The notes: generated by a model from the sequence alone, not told the origin. A stretch of DNA of 64,000 nucleotides from Streptomyces sp. M41(2017) (GCF_002078175.1 NZ_MWFK01000001.1:806001-870000); one strand, 5' to 3'. Numbered from the stretch's first letter, positions 51,737-61,149 are shown. Translations and numbers: made by a program.

Positions 51737-53089
51737 ATGCCGACCTGCCCGAACGGACACCAGTCGGGTTCCGACGACTGGTGCGAGGTCTGCGGTCACC
51801 GCATGGCCGGTGCCGTGCCCCCGTTGCCCCCGCCGCCCCCCGGCGCCGGATACGGCTATCCGCCGCCCGGTTCGCCGCAGCAGGGCGGAGGCCGCTCCCA
51901 CCTGTCCGCCGTGCCGGACGGCGAACCCGAGCTCTGCCCGCAGTGCCGCACGCCCCGTGAGGGCGCCGCGCCGTTCTGCGAGGAGTGCCGGTGGAACTAC
52001 CTCACCAACACGGCGACGTCCTACACCCCGGCCGCGCCGCGCCCCACCGGCTCCGCGCCGGGCGGTCCCGGCGGACCGTCGCCCTTCGGCGGCCCCGGTC
52101 GCCCGGGCGGTCCTGGTGGCCCCGGTCAGCAGGGCGCTCCCGGCGGCCAGGGCGGTCCCGGTCAGCAGGCCGGCCCGCCGCGGTTCCAGCAGCAGGGGCC
52201 GGGCGGACAGGGCGGCCCGGGTCCCGGTGGCCCCGGCCACGATCCGTTCGACTACCAGAGCTCGCGGCCCTCGCAGATGAACCGGCCGGCCGAGCCGATC
52301 CCGCCGGGTCCGCCCGGCCGGCAGTACGGCGGCCCCTCGGCCTTCGGCGGCGATCCGGCCTTCGGCGGGGACCAGGGCTTCGGCGCCGACCCGGCGCGTC
52401 CGGTTCCGCAGCCGCCCGGGCCCACGCCCGGCGGCCAGGGCGCTCAGCAGCAGGCCTACACCCAGCAGCCCGCCGCCCCCTTCACCCAGGGCCGGCCGCC
52501 GCAGCAGGGCGGCCCGCAGTCCGGCGGCCCCGGCTTCGGCGGCGGTGACGACGACTGGGTCATCTCCCCGCCGACGGCCGGTTCGCCCGGCGGTCAGGGC
52601 GGCCCCGGCCAGGGCGGCGGCTACGGCTACCCGCAGCCCGGTGCCACCCAGGCCCCGCCCGGCCCCGGCTACCAGCAGCAGCCACTGTCGTGGAGCGCGA
52701 CGATCGGTCCTGACCGCGAGTACTTCATGGCGATGATGCAGCGCTCGGGCCCCGAGGCCGCGGGTCTGAACCTGCCGGCCTACTCGCCCGAGCAGCAGCG
52801 TCCGCTCACCGGCAACCAGCTGACCATCGGCCGCCGCCGGCACTCCACCGGCGACACCCCGGACATCGACCTTTCGGTGCCGCCGGAGGACCCGGGCGTC
52901 TCGCACCAGCACGCGGTCCTGGTCCAGCAGCCGGACGGCAGTTGGGCGGTCGTCGACCAGAACTCGACGAACGGCACCACGGTCAACGGCGGCGAGGAGC
53001 CCATCCAGCCGTTCGTCCCGGTGCCGCTGCAGGACGGCGACCGGGTGCACGTGGGTGCCTGGACGACGATCACGATCCGGCGGGGCTGA
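51737..53089 (+). CDS. FHA-domain protein with zinc ribbons and a Gly/Pro/Gln-rich linker
   Basis: A 450-residue protein. Two zinc-ribbon pairs are at about 4-20 (CPNGH...CEVCGH) and 73-96 (CPQCRTP...CEECRW). Residues 100-320 are a low-complexity G/P/Q region with many GGPGQ-like repeats. The FHA domain fills about 356-449: LTIGRRRHS, VSHQHAVL, NSTNGTTVNG, the phosphothreonine-binding loops. It should read kinase output from the cluster by binding phosphorylated partners. ATG 51737 has GGAGAGGGGGAAG upstream. It is the last gene before a strong terminator. Confidence 0.92.
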   Translation: MPTCPNGHQSGSDDWCEVCGHRMAGAVPPLPPPPPGAGYGYPPPGSPQQGGGRSHLSAVPDGEPELCPQCRTPREGAAPFCEECRWNYLTNTATSYTPAAPRPTGSAPGGPGGPSPFGGPGRPGGPGGPGQQGAPGGQGGPGQQAGPPRFQQQGPGGQGGPGPGGPGHDPFDYQSSRPSQMNRPAEPIPPGPPGRQYGGPSAFGGDPAFGGDQGFGADPARPVPQPPGPTPGGQGAQQQAYTQQPAAPFTQGRPPQQGGPQSGGPGFGGGDDDWVISPPTAGSPGGQGGPGQGGGYGYPQPGATQAPPGPGYQQQPLSWSATIGPDREYFMAMMQRSGPEAAGLNLPAYSPEQQRPLTGNQLTIGRRRHSTGDTPDIDLSVPPEDPGVSHQHAVLVQQPDGSWAVVDQNSTNGTTVNGGEEPIQPFVPVPLQDGDRVHVGAWTTITIRRG

Positions 53090-53124
53090 GCGAGGGCTCC
53101 ACGGGTCCGACGGATCTGCGGCGA

Positions 53125-53164
53125 CGGAGGCGGTGTTCCGGAAGAGTCCGGAACACCGCCTCCG
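53125..53164. terminator. Perfect bidirectional hairpin ending the kinase cluster
   Basis: 18-bp arms CGGAGGCGGTGTTCCGGA (53125-53142) and its complement (53147-53164) with loop AGAG, between the convergent FHA and methyltransferase genes. Confidence 0.88.
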
Positions 53165-53203
53165 TGCGTACCGGGGCGCCCTGGCCGGTCCGGGGCCGCC
53201 GCC

Positions 53204-54199
53204 TCACGCCAGCGGCCAGACGTACGGCCCCCGTGGATCGTCCAGCCAGGCGCGGGCGGGCCCGTCGCCGACCGTGACCCCGTAGCGCTCGCGCTCGGGC
53301 CGGCCCTCGCGCTCCCACAGCGTGTACGCGTCCTGCGGGTCGAGGCGGCCCGCCGTCAGGGTCAGCAGGAATCGGAGCAGGTCCTCGCCCTGGGCCCGCC
53401 GGGGCAGCCCGCCGAGCCGGTCGGGCCGCGGGGCGGGCGTGGTGCCGCCGCGCAGCGGCACGAAGTAGGCGGGCGTGTGCAGGAAGGTGCCCTCCGCGCA
53501 CCCGGGGCTCCGCACACGCAGCGCGATCAGGCCGGTGGCCAGCGGGGCGAGGATGCGGGCGCCGGGCGCGCACTGGGGCAGCCAGGCGGGCGGGATCGTG
53601 GTGAGGGTGCAGGTGGCGACGATCCGGTCGAAGGGCGCGCGTTCGGGCACCCCGCGGGCGCCGTCGCCGGTGACGACGTGCGGGTGGTGTCCGGCCCGGG
53701 CGAGATGCCGGCGTGCGGCCTCGGTGATCTCCGCGTCGAGGTCGATCGTCGTCACCCGGGAGTCGCCGAGACGGTGCGCGAGCAGGGCCGCGTTGTACCC
53801 GGTCCCGGCGCCGATCTCCAGGACGTGATGCCCGTCCCGTACGTCCAGCTCGGCCAGCATCCTGGCCATCAGCGACGGCTGGCTGCTGGAGGAGACGAGT
53901 TCGCCGGCGCGCACCCGGGTCGCGAGCGGGGCGTCCTCGTAGGCACCGCGCAGCCAGTCGTCCCGGGCCCGGGGATCAGGGTCCTCGCTCCACACCCGCT
54001 CGAAGCCGTCCGTGCCGGCCGCGCCGGCCGCGCCGACGTAGTAGAAGGGCACGAAGAGGTGGCGCGGGACGGCCTCGAAGGCCTCCCGCCAGACCGGGTC
54101 GGCGGCGAAGGCCCCGCTCCGGTCGATCTCGCGCACCAGGGCCGCCCGCGCCCGGCGGGCGAGGTCCTCCGTCGCGGACTGCGGAGCATGCGCGGCCAT
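53204..54199 (-). CDS. Protein-L-isoaspartate O-methyltransferase-like enzyme
   Basis: A 331-residue SAM-dependent methyltransferase of the PCMT family. FVPFYYVG near 49 and SSSSQPSLMARMLAEL (103-118) match the substrate-side motifs of PCMT, and VLEIGAGTGYN (126-136) is SAM motif I, followed by VTTIDLDAEI and ERAPFDRIVATCTLTTIPPA. The C-terminal extension of about 100 residues exceeds classical PCMT and occurs in Streptomyces homologues, some tied to peptide maturation. No precursor peptide or ATP-grasp gene is near, so repair of isoaspartate is the simpler reading. ATG 54199 has GGAGGT only one base upstream, an odd spacing. Confidence 0.82.
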   Translation of the reverse strand: MAAHAPQSATEDLARRARAALVREIDRSGAFAADPVWREAFEAVPRHLFVPFYYVGAAGAAGTDGFERVWSEDPDPRARDDWLRGAYEDAPLATRVRAGELVSSSSQPSLMARMLAELDVRDGHHVLEIGAGTGYNAALLAHRLGDSRVTTIDLDAEITEAARRHLARAGHHPHVVTGDGARGVPERAPFDRIVATCTLTTIPPAWLPQCAPGARILAPLATGLIALRVRSPGCAEGTFLHTPAYFVPLRGGTTPAPRPDRLGGLPRRAQGEDLLRFLLTLTAGRLDPQDAYTLWEREGRPERERYGVTVGDGPARAWLDDPRGPYVWPLA

Positions 54200-54304
54200 A
54201 CCTCCACTGTGCTGCCGGACGGCCCCCCGGGCGAGCGGCCGCGGTCACCCGACGTGGTCCTGGGCCCGGGGTCCTCGGTCACGCCGTCTGAGAGCATGGG
54301 GGAC

Positions 54305-54709
54305 GTGAATGAGATTCGGCGCGGCACGTTGCAGGAGCAGACCTTCTACGAGCAGGTCGGCGGCGAGGAGACCTTCCGCCGTCTCGTGCACCGTTTCTAC
54401 GAGGGGGTCGCCGAGGATCCGCTGCTGAAGCCCATGTATCCGGAGGAGGACCTGGGCCCGGCCGAGGAGCGGCTCACGCTGTTCCTGATCCAGTACTGGG
54501 GCGGCCCGACGACGTACAGCGAGAACCGCGGGCATCCCCGGCTGCGGATGCGGCACGCGCCCTTCAAGGTCGACCAGGCCGCGCACGACGCCTGGATCCG
54601 GCACATGCGCGTCGCGGTCGACGAGCTCGGTCTCTCCGAGGAGCACGAGCACACCCTGTGGAACTACCTGACGTACGCGGCCGCCTCGATGGTGAACACG
54701 GCGGGCTGA
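54305..54709 (+). CDS. glbO: Truncated haemoglobin, group II (GlbO type)
   Basis: A 134-residue 2-on-2 globin that binds haem and handles O2 or NO. Proximal His84 lies in RLRMRHAPFKV; the GlbO hallmark YWGGPTTYS is at 64-72; Tyr at 32 (B10) and Tyr at 45 (CD1 region, MYPEEDL) and the Trp in HDAWIRHM (G8) are all present. The sequence GGEETFRRLVHRFYEGVAEDP is typical. GTG 54305 is chosen by family start (NEIRRGTLQEQTFYEQ); ATG 54296 is three codons upstream. It is divergent from the methyltransferase gene. Confidence 0.93.
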   Translation: MNEIRRGTLQEQTFYEQVGGEETFRRLVHRFYEGVAEDPLLKPMYPEEDLGPAEERLTLFLIQYWGGPTTYSENRGHPRLRMRHAPFKVDQAAHDAWIRHMRVAVDELGLSEEHEHTLWNYLTYAAASMVNTAG

Positions 54710-54859
54710 TCGCCGGTCACTGACGGGCGCATTCCGGTCGTTCGGCGTCGGATTTCGGTCACGATCCGGTCAAGGCGGGTCTACAAGCGCTTACCCTCAG
54801 GCCCTTCGCTCTGAAAGCATCGCGCTCGTCCGAGATCCGGAACGACGGCGGGGGGCCGG

Positions 54860-57800
54860 GTGACGGGGTTCGTCCTACTGCGCGCGCGGGCGCACCGCCT
54901 TCTGCTGGCCGCCGCCCTGCTCACGGTTCTGCTGACCACCGCCGTCCTCGCGACGCTCACCGCCTACTCCGCCGCCATCGGCGACGCCTCGCTGCGCCAC
55001 GCGCTCCGGGACCCGGGCAACACTGCGGACGCCGCGCTCGTCGTCCGCGCGGACGTTCCCGGGGACCAGCGGGCCGCCGCCGACGACGCCGTCCGCGCGG
55101 GGGCCCGGCGGACCTTCGGCGGATATCCGGTGACCGTGCGCACACTGCTGCGTTCGGGCTCCTACGCGCTCCCCCGCTCCCTCCAGGAGCCCGCCGCGCG
55201 GGCCGGGGACCCCGACCTCACCCACTTCGCCGCGCTCGACCGCACCCAGGTCGACGTCACCGCGGGACGACTGCCCGGCCCGGCGGCCGGCTCCGGCGGC
55301 GCCGCGATCGAGGTGGCCCTGCCCGCCGCGGCGGCCGAGCGGCTCGGTCTGGAGCCGGGCGCGCGCCTCAGCCTGGTCGACCGGCTCGGCGGTCCCAGGC
55401 GCGAGGTCCGGGTCACCGGCCTGTACCGGCCCGCCCGGGCGGACGCGCCCTACTGGCGGCTGGACGAGCTGGGTGGCCGAGGAATCAAGAAGGTCGACTT
55501 CACGACGTACGGTCCGCTCCTCGCCGATCCTGGCGTCCTCACCGGCGGCCGGGTCAGCGCCGGTGAGTCCGCGTGGCAGGCCTCCGCGGACTTCTCGGCG
55601 CTCTCGCCCGACGGGATCGCGGCCCTGCGGGAGTCCGCACGGACGGGACAGCTGGCCCTGCGCAAGGACCGCGCGCTGAGCGGGGCCACCGCCGTGACGT
55701 CCTCGCTGCCGGAGATCCTGGACGGTGTCGAGCGTTCGCTGCTCGTGTCGCGCTCCACCCTGCTCATCGTCGCCCTGCAACTGGCGCTGCTGGCCGGATA
55801 CGCGCTGCTGCTGGTCGCCCGGCTGCTGAGCGCCGAACGGGCGGGCGAGACACGGGTGTTGCGGGCCCGTGGAGCCTCCCGTCGGCGGATCGCCGGACTC
55901 GCCGCCCTGGAGGCGCTGCTGCTGGCCGTCCCGGCGGCCCTGTGCGCGCCGCTGGTCGCGGGACCGCTGACCCGGCTGCTCGCCGGACAGGGAGCACTGG
56001 CCCGCATCGGTCTGCGCCTGGACGTCGCCCAGGGACGGGGCGGGGTGTGGCTCGTCGGCGCGGGAGTGGCGCTGGGCTGCGCCCTCGCGGTGACCCTGCC
56101 GGCGCTCACCTCGGGCGACGGGCCCCCGGGACGGGCACGGGCGCTGCCGGCTCCGGTGCGCGCGGGCGCCGACATCGGCCTGCTGGTGATCGCCGCCGTC
56201 GCCTACTGGCAGCTGGACCGGCAGACCTCCGGCGCCCTGACCGGCGGTTCCGGACAGCAGGGCACCACAGCGGGGACCGGCGTGCGGTCGCTCGGCATCG
56301 ATCCGCTCCTGGTGGCGGCGCCCGCCCTCGCGCTGCTCGCCGGGACCGTGCTCACCCTGCGGATGCTGCCGCCCGTGGCCCGGCTCGCCGAGCACCGGGC
56401 GGCGAGCGGCCGCGGGCTGCCCGCGGCGCTCGCGGGATGGCAGCTCAGCCGGCGCCCTATGCGCGGCGCGGGCCCGGTCCTGCTGCTGGTCCTCGCCGTG
56501 GCGATGGGCATGCTGGCCATCGGCCAGGGCGCTTCCTGGAACCGCTCCCAGGACGACCAGGCGGACTTCCGCGCCGGTACGTCGGTGCGCGTGACCGGGG
56601 ACAGCGACGCCGGACCGGGCGAGGCGGCCGTCCTCGCCGCGTTCCCGGGCGTCCGCGCGGCGGCGCCCGCACTCCGGACGACCCTGCCGCTGTCGGGCGG
56701 CCGTACGGCGGCGCTCCTCGCGCTGGACACCGCGCACGCCGCCGACGGGATGCTGCTCCGCGGCGACCTGGCGGCACGGCCCGCGGGACCCCTGCTGAAG
56801 GGGCTCGCGGTGAAGGGGACCACCGGCGGGGTCGTGATCCCCGAGGGCTCGACGCGGCTCGGCCTGGTGATGCGGCTGCGCAGCTCGAACGCCCGCGTGG
56901 AGGTGGACGTGTCGGCGACGCTGGAGGACCGCTTCGGGACGCCGTACACCGAGCGGATCGGCCAACTGCCCGCCGACGGACGGCTCCACGCCCTGTCGCT
57001 CGACCTCGCGAAGGGACCCCTGACCCTGACCGGCGTCCAGCTGGACATGACCCAGCCCGTCGACACGGCACAACGGCACCGGGTGGACCTGCGGGAGGTG
57101 AACGTCAGCGGCGCCGACGGGGCACGGCGGCGGCTCGCCCTGCCGGCCGGCTGGAAGGCCGACGCGCAGACCAGCAGCACGGCGACGGCACCGGACGACG
57201 CCACGCGGCCCACGCGCCCGCGACTGAAGGCGTCCGCCGCGGCCCTGTCCGTCCGCTACGGCACCGGTTACGTGCCGGCCGACCTGGCCTGGCAGGTCAC
57301 CTCGGTGACGGTCCGTCTGCACCCGGACCGGTCGGCCGTTCCCGAGGTCATGGCGGTCGCGACCGACCGCTTCCTGAAGACGGCGGGAGCGCGGAAGGGG
57401 CAGCAGCTGGACGTGCCCTTCGCCGGCGAGACGGTGCGCGTGACGATCGTGGACACCGTACGGGCCCTGCCGACCACCTCGGAGGCGGACGGCGGGGACG
57501 GTGACGGCGGGGGGCTGCTGGTCGATCTGCGAGCCGTGAACCGGGTGCTGCAGGCGCACCATGGGCAGAGCGTGCCGCCCACCGAGTGGTGGCTGGACAC
57601 CGCGCCGGGCGACGCGGCACGGGTCGCGGCGGCCCTGCGGAAGCAGCCCGGCACCGAACCGTCCCAGGTCGTCGTGCGCGACGAGGTCGCCGACCGGCTG
57701 CGCGACGACCCGTTCGGGGCGGGCCCCGAGGCCGCGTTCGCGGCGGCGGCCGTCGTCGCGGCGGCGCTGGCCGCGGTCGGGTTCGCGGTGAGCACGGCGG

Positions 57801-58144
57801 GTTCGCTGCGCGAGCGCCGGGACGAGTTCGCCGTGCTCAGGGCGCTGGGCGCGCCGCGCCGCCAGCTGGCCCGGCTGATCGCCGCCGAGCAGGGCGTCCT
57901 GGTGGGCCTGGCCCTCGTGGTGGGGACGGCGCTCGGCACGGTGCTGACCCGCGCGGTGGTCCCCCTGATCGTCCTGACCTCGGAGGCCACCCGCCCGGTC
58001 CCCGCGGTCCTGGTGCGGCTCCCCCTGCCGCACATCGCCGTGCTGCTGGCGGGCGTCGCCGTGACACCGCTGGCCATCACCGCGTTCATGGCGCTGCGCC
58101 GCCCGGACGCCGACAGTTCGCTGCGCCGGCAGGGAGGCGAGTGA
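54860..58144 (+). CDS. Very large FtsX-type ABC permease, first
   Basis: A 1094-residue membrane protein. One helix at about 12-32 precedes an outer domain (about 40-290). Then come helices near 295-315, 345-370 and 395-415, a second set near 430-500 and 530-555, another large outer domain (about 560-930), and a final FtsX-like block of about three helices (935-1080) with the ERRDEFAVLRALGAPRRQLAR loop that contacts the ATPase. Such duplicated FtsX/MacB permeases export lipids, peptides or act on the cell wall. Start GTG 54860. Two bases separate it from the second permease. Confidence 0.88.
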   Translation: MTGFVLLRARAHRLLLAAALLTVLLTTAVLATLTAYSAAIGDASLRHALRDPGNTADAALVVRADVPGDQRAAADDAVRAGARRTFGGYPVTVRTLLRSGSYALPRSLQEPAARAGDPDLTHFAALDRTQVDVTAGRLPGPAAGSGGAAIEVALPAAAAERLGLEPGARLSLVDRLGGPRREVRVTGLYRPARADAPYWRLDELGGRGIKKVDFTTYGPLLADPGVLTGGRVSAGESAWQASADFSALSPDGIAALRESARTGQLALRKDRALSGATAVTSSLPEILDGVERSLLVSRSTLLIVALQLALLAGYALLLVARLLSAERAGETRVLRARGASRRRIAGLAALEALLLAVPAALCAPLVAGPLTRLLAGQGALARIGLRLDVAQGRGGVWLVGAGVALGCALAVTLPALTSGDGPPGRARALPAPVRAGADIGLLVIAAVAYWQLDRQTSGALTGGSGQQGTTAGTGVRSLGIDPLLVAAPALALLAGTVLTLRMLPPVARLAEHRAASGRGLPAALAGWQLSRRPMRGAGPVLLLVLAVAMGMLAIGQGASWNRSQDDQADFRAGTSVRVTGDSDAGPGEAAVLAAFPGVRAAAPALRTTLPLSGGRTAALLALDTAHAADGMLLRGDLAARPAGPLLKGLAVKGTTGGVVIPEGSTRLGLVMRLRSSNARVEVDVSATLEDRFGTPYTERIGQLPADGRLHALSLDLAKGPLTLTGVQLDMTQPVDTAQRHRVDLREVNVSGADGARRRLALPAGWKADAQTSSTATAPDDATRPTRPRLKASAAALSVRYGTGYVPADLAWQVTSVTVRLHPDRSAVPEVMAVATDRFLKTAGARKGQQLDVPFAGETVRVTIVDTVRALPTTSEADGGDGDGGGLLVDLRAVNRVLQAHHGQSVPPTEWWLDTAPGDAARVAAALRKQPGTEPSQVVVRDEVADRLRDDPFGAGPEAAFAAAAVVAAALAAVGFAVSTAGSLRERRDEFAVLRALGAPRRQLARLIAAEQGVLVGLALVVGTALGTVLTRAVVPLIVLTSEATRPVPAVLVRLPLPHIAVLLAGVAVTPLAITAFMALRRPDADSSLRRQGGE

Positions 58145-58145
58145 C

Positions 58146-61016
58146 ATGACGGGCACGGACGACGGCACGAAGGACGGACCGCGCGGGCCCGCCCGAGCCT
58201 CCGGGCCACGGGTGCCGGCCCCCTGGGTGCGCACCCGGCTGCGTGCCGCCCCGGCGGCTGCTCTCGCCCTGGCCCTGCTGGTCGCGCTCACCGCCGCGCT
58301 GGCCGCCGCCTTCCCCCGCGCCGTCGACCGGTACGAGGACGCGGGGCTGCGCCGGACCCTCGACGACGCGTCACCGCGACGGACCACCGTCCAGTTCTTC
58401 GCCCCGCGGCCCGACGCCGAACTCTCCCTGGGGGACGGTGAGAACGCCCTGCGCGAGGCCGCCCTGCGCAAGGGGTACGACGCCGTGCTGGCCGCCGTCG
58501 ACAAGCCCTTGGTCGCCGACCGCGCCCAGTCCTCGTACGGAGTGCGCACGTCCGACCCCACCGACGCGTCGGACTCCTTCCTGGCCCGGCCGAGCGGGCT
58601 GCCGCCGCGCGTCGCCCTCGTCGCGCAGAACGCCCTCGGCGCTCACTCCCGACCGGCCTCGGGCCGGCTGCCCCGCGCCATGGACCCGGTCACCGCGACG
58701 ACGTCCGAGGTGGAGGCGGCCGTCACCACCGAGACCGCCAGGACCCTGCACATCAAGGTCGGTTCCGTGGTCCACGTGCCCGGCCTGGAGCGCGCGCCGC
58801 TGGCCGTACGGATCACCGGCATCGTCGCGCCGCGCGAGCCGGACGGCGCGTACTGGATGTCCACCCCGCTGATCCGCCAGCCGTCGCTCATCCAGTTGCC
58901 CAGCGACGGCGGCACGTACTGGATCGGCGCCCTGTTGCTCGCGCCGGACGCGGGACCCGTCCTGCTCGGCACGCCCGGGAAGCCCGAGCGGTACTGGCAG
59001 GTGGCCCCCGACACGTCCGGCCCGACCGCCCACGACATGTCCGGGCTCGCCTCGGCGGTCGCCGCCCTGGAGTCGGGCCCCGGTCTGGCGCGGATCCGTG
59101 AGCGCGTGGACCCGCTGACGGACGCGACGACGGATCTCGACGAGGTCCTGTCGTCCTTCACCGAACTGCGCTCCGGCATCGCCCCGTTGGTGGCCGTCGC
59201 CGCCTTCGGCGCGGGCACGGTCGCCGCGGTCGTCGTCCTCATGGCGAGCGGCCTCGCCGCGGAGCGCCGCCGCGGCGAGCTGGCCCTGCTGCGCGCCCGC
59301 GGCGGCTCGCTGCCCGGCGTCCTCGGCCGGCTCCTCGCCGAGACGGCCGTGGTCGCCGTCCCGGCGGGGGCACTCGGCCTCGGGGCCGCGCTGCTCGCCG
59401 TCCCGCACGCCCGCCTCTCGTCCGCCGTGGCCGCCGCCTCCGCGGTGACCGTCCTCGCCTGCGTCGCCCTGCCGGTCCGCGCCGCGTTCGCCCACCGCGC
59501 GGTCCGCGTCCACGGGGGCCGCGAGGACATCGCGTCCGTCCGTCCCTCACGCCGCCGCACGGTCGCGGAACTCACCGTGCTGGTGCTCGCGACGGCCGCG
59601 GTGGCCGCCCTGCGGCGCGGGGGAGCCGACGCGGACTCCTCCGGAGGGTCCGGGGACCAACTGGTCGCCCTGGCCCCGGTGCTCGTCGGCGTCATAGCGG
59701 CACTGGTCCTCGTCCGCCTCTATCCGTTCCCCCTGCGCCGGCTGGCCGGACCCGCCGGGCGCCTGCGCGGAGTGGTCGCCCCGCTCTCGCTGGCCCGAGC
59801 GGGCCGCACCTCGGCCTCCACCGCCCTGCCCCTGCTGGCCCTCCTCACCGCGCTCACCACGGCTGCCTTCGGCGGTTCGGTCCTCGCGGGCGTGCACACC
59901 GCCCGCGACCACGCGGCCCTCCTCGCCACCGGCGCCGACGCCCGCATCGAGGCCACGCACGCCCTGCCCACCGCTCTCCCGGGCCGGATCCGCGGCACCC
60001 GGGGCGTGCGCGAGGCGGTCCCCGTGAGCGTCGCCTACCGCGCCCAGGCCCGCAGGGGGTCGGGCACCGCAGGCGAGACGGCGGCGCTGGTCGGCGTCGA
60101 ACCGGGCCCCTACGGACAGCTGTCCCGGGAGCTCGGCCTCGGAGGGTTCCCGGCGCGCACCCTGCGCGCCGCCGGACCGGGCGGCGGCAGCAGCAACAAC
60201 AACAACAGCAACAACAACAACAACAACAGCAACAACAACGGCAGCGGCGGCGGCAGGACCGTGGTCCCCGCCATCGCCTCCCCCGCCCTCGCCGACCGCT
60301 TCGGAACCGCGCCGTTCTCCGTACAACTGGAGGACGACAGCAAGGTGACCATGCGGATCACGGCCGTACGGGACGTGACGCCCGCCGTGACCGACCTGGA
60401 CTTCCTCCTCGTGGACCGGGAGGCCCTCACCCGCCGGGCCGCGCGGCCGACCGCGCTGCTCCTCACCGGCGGCCACCTCGACGGGGCCGCCCTGCGCCGG
60501 GCGGCGGGTGACGGCGTGGACGTGCGGCTGCGCGCGGAGGTGCGCACGGCGTACGTCCACTCGCCCCTCCAGTCCGGTGCCGAGCGGATCTACACGGCGG
60601 CGGTCGCGGCAGGCGCCGGATACGCGGTGCTGGCGCTGCTGCTGGCCCTCGTCCGGGCCGCCCCGGAACGCTCGGCGCTCCTCGCCCGGCTGCGCACGAT
60701 GGGCCTCACCCGTGCCCAGGGGCGGCGCCTTCTGGTCCTGGAGTCCCTGCCGCAGGCCCTGCTGGCGGCGGTGGGCGGCGCGCTCACGGGCTGGGCGGCC
60801 ATCCGTCTCCTCGCCCCCGGGCTCGATCTGACGGCGATCGCGGTCGCCGGCCGCCCCGCGCCCGGAGGAACGGCCCGCCTCCGCACGGACGCGCTCTCGC
60901 TGCTCGTCCCCTCCCTCGCCGTGCTGGTCGTCGCCACCGGCGTCGCGCTGGCGCAGGCGTGGTGGACGGGACGGCGGGGTTCGGTCCGGGAGCTGCGGGC
61001 GGGGGACGGCCGATGA
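58146..61016 (+). CDS. Very large FtsX-type ABC permease, second, with poly-Asn tract
   Basis: A 956-residue membrane protein with the same plan as its neighbour: N-terminal helix about 37-60, outer domain, helices near 350-460 (including ERRRGELALLRARGGSLPGVL, the ATPase-contact loop), helices near 475-510 and 560-585, a second outer domain, and a last block near 820-950 (LARLRTMGLTRAQGRRLL). Residues 684-698 are 13 Asn and 2 Ser, flanked by Gly/Ser, inside the second outer domain. ATG 58146 lies just after the first permease's stop, so the two form a heterodimer encoded together, with the ATPase gene following. Confidence 0.88.
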   Translation: MTGTDDGTKDGPRGPARASGPRVPAPWVRTRLRAAPAAALALALLVALTAALAAAFPRAVDRYEDAGLRRTLDDASPRRTTVQFFAPRPDAELSLGDGENALREAALRKGYDAVLAAVDKPLVADRAQSSYGVRTSDPTDASDSFLARPSGLPPRVALVAQNALGAHSRPASGRLPRAMDPVTATTSEVEAAVTTETARTLHIKVGSVVHVPGLERAPLAVRITGIVAPREPDGAYWMSTPLIRQPSLIQLPSDGGTYWIGALLLAPDAGPVLLGTPGKPERYWQVAPDTSGPTAHDMSGLASAVAALESGPGLARIRERVDPLTDATTDLDEVLSSFTELRSGIAPLVAVAAFGAGTVAAVVVLMASGLAAERRRGELALLRARGGSLPGVLGRLLAETAVVAVPAGALGLGAALLAVPHARLSSAVAAASAVTVLACVALPVRAAFAHRAVRVHGGREDIASVRPSRRRTVAELTVLVLATAAVAALRRGGADADSSGGSGDQLVALAPVLVGVIAALVLVRLYPFPLRRLAGPAGRLRGVVAPLSLARAGRTSASTALPLLALLTALTTAAFGGSVLAGVHTARDHAALLATGADARIEATHALPTALPGRIRGTRGVREAVPVSVAYRAQARRGSGTAGETAALVGVEPGPYGQLSRELGLGGFPARTLRAAGPGGGSSNNNNSNNNNNNSNNNGSGGGRTVVPAIASPALADRFGTAPFSVQLEDDSKVTMRITAVRDVTPAVTDLDFLLVDREALTRRAARPTALLLTGGHLDGAALRRAAGDGVDVRLRAEVRTAYVHSPLQSGAERIYTAAVAAGAGYAVLALLLALVRAAPERSALLARLRTMGLTRAQGRRLLVLESLPQALLAAVGGALTGWAAIRLLAPGLDLTAIAVAGRPAPGGTARLRTDALSLLVPSLAVLVVATGVALAQAWWTGRRGSVRELRAGDGR
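60195..60239 (+). repeat. AAC trinucleotide microsatellite
   Basis: Fifteen codons, thirteen AAC and two AGC, in pure tandem order inside the second permease gene, bordered by AGC and GGC runs. It is the most compositionally biased coding tract in the window. Copy changes would keep the reading frame. Confidence 0.95.
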
Positions 61017-61037
61017 CGGCGGCACGCGTACATCGCG

Positions 61038-61108
61038 GGCCGCCCACCCGCTCGGCCGCCCTGACGGCAGCACCCGCGCACCGCAGGCCGCCCACCCGCT
61101 CGGCCGCC
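61038..61108. repeat. Pair of 23-base direct repeats before the ATPase gene
   Basis: The block starting GGCCGCCCACCCGCTCGG occurs at 61038-61060 and again, identical, at 61086-61108. They sit in the 133-base gap between permease and ATPase genes. No gene is supported in the gap; the repeat may be a small duplication. Confidence 0.8.
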
Positions 61109-61149
61109 ACCTCGCGCACCCCTTCGACGAGCAGCACCGGGAGTCGCCC

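Noticed and set aside
53204..54199. Peptide-maturation cluster around the PCMT-like gene
   Set aside because: No precursor peptide, ATP-grasp or other maturation gene is adjacent; neighbours are an FHA gene and a globin.
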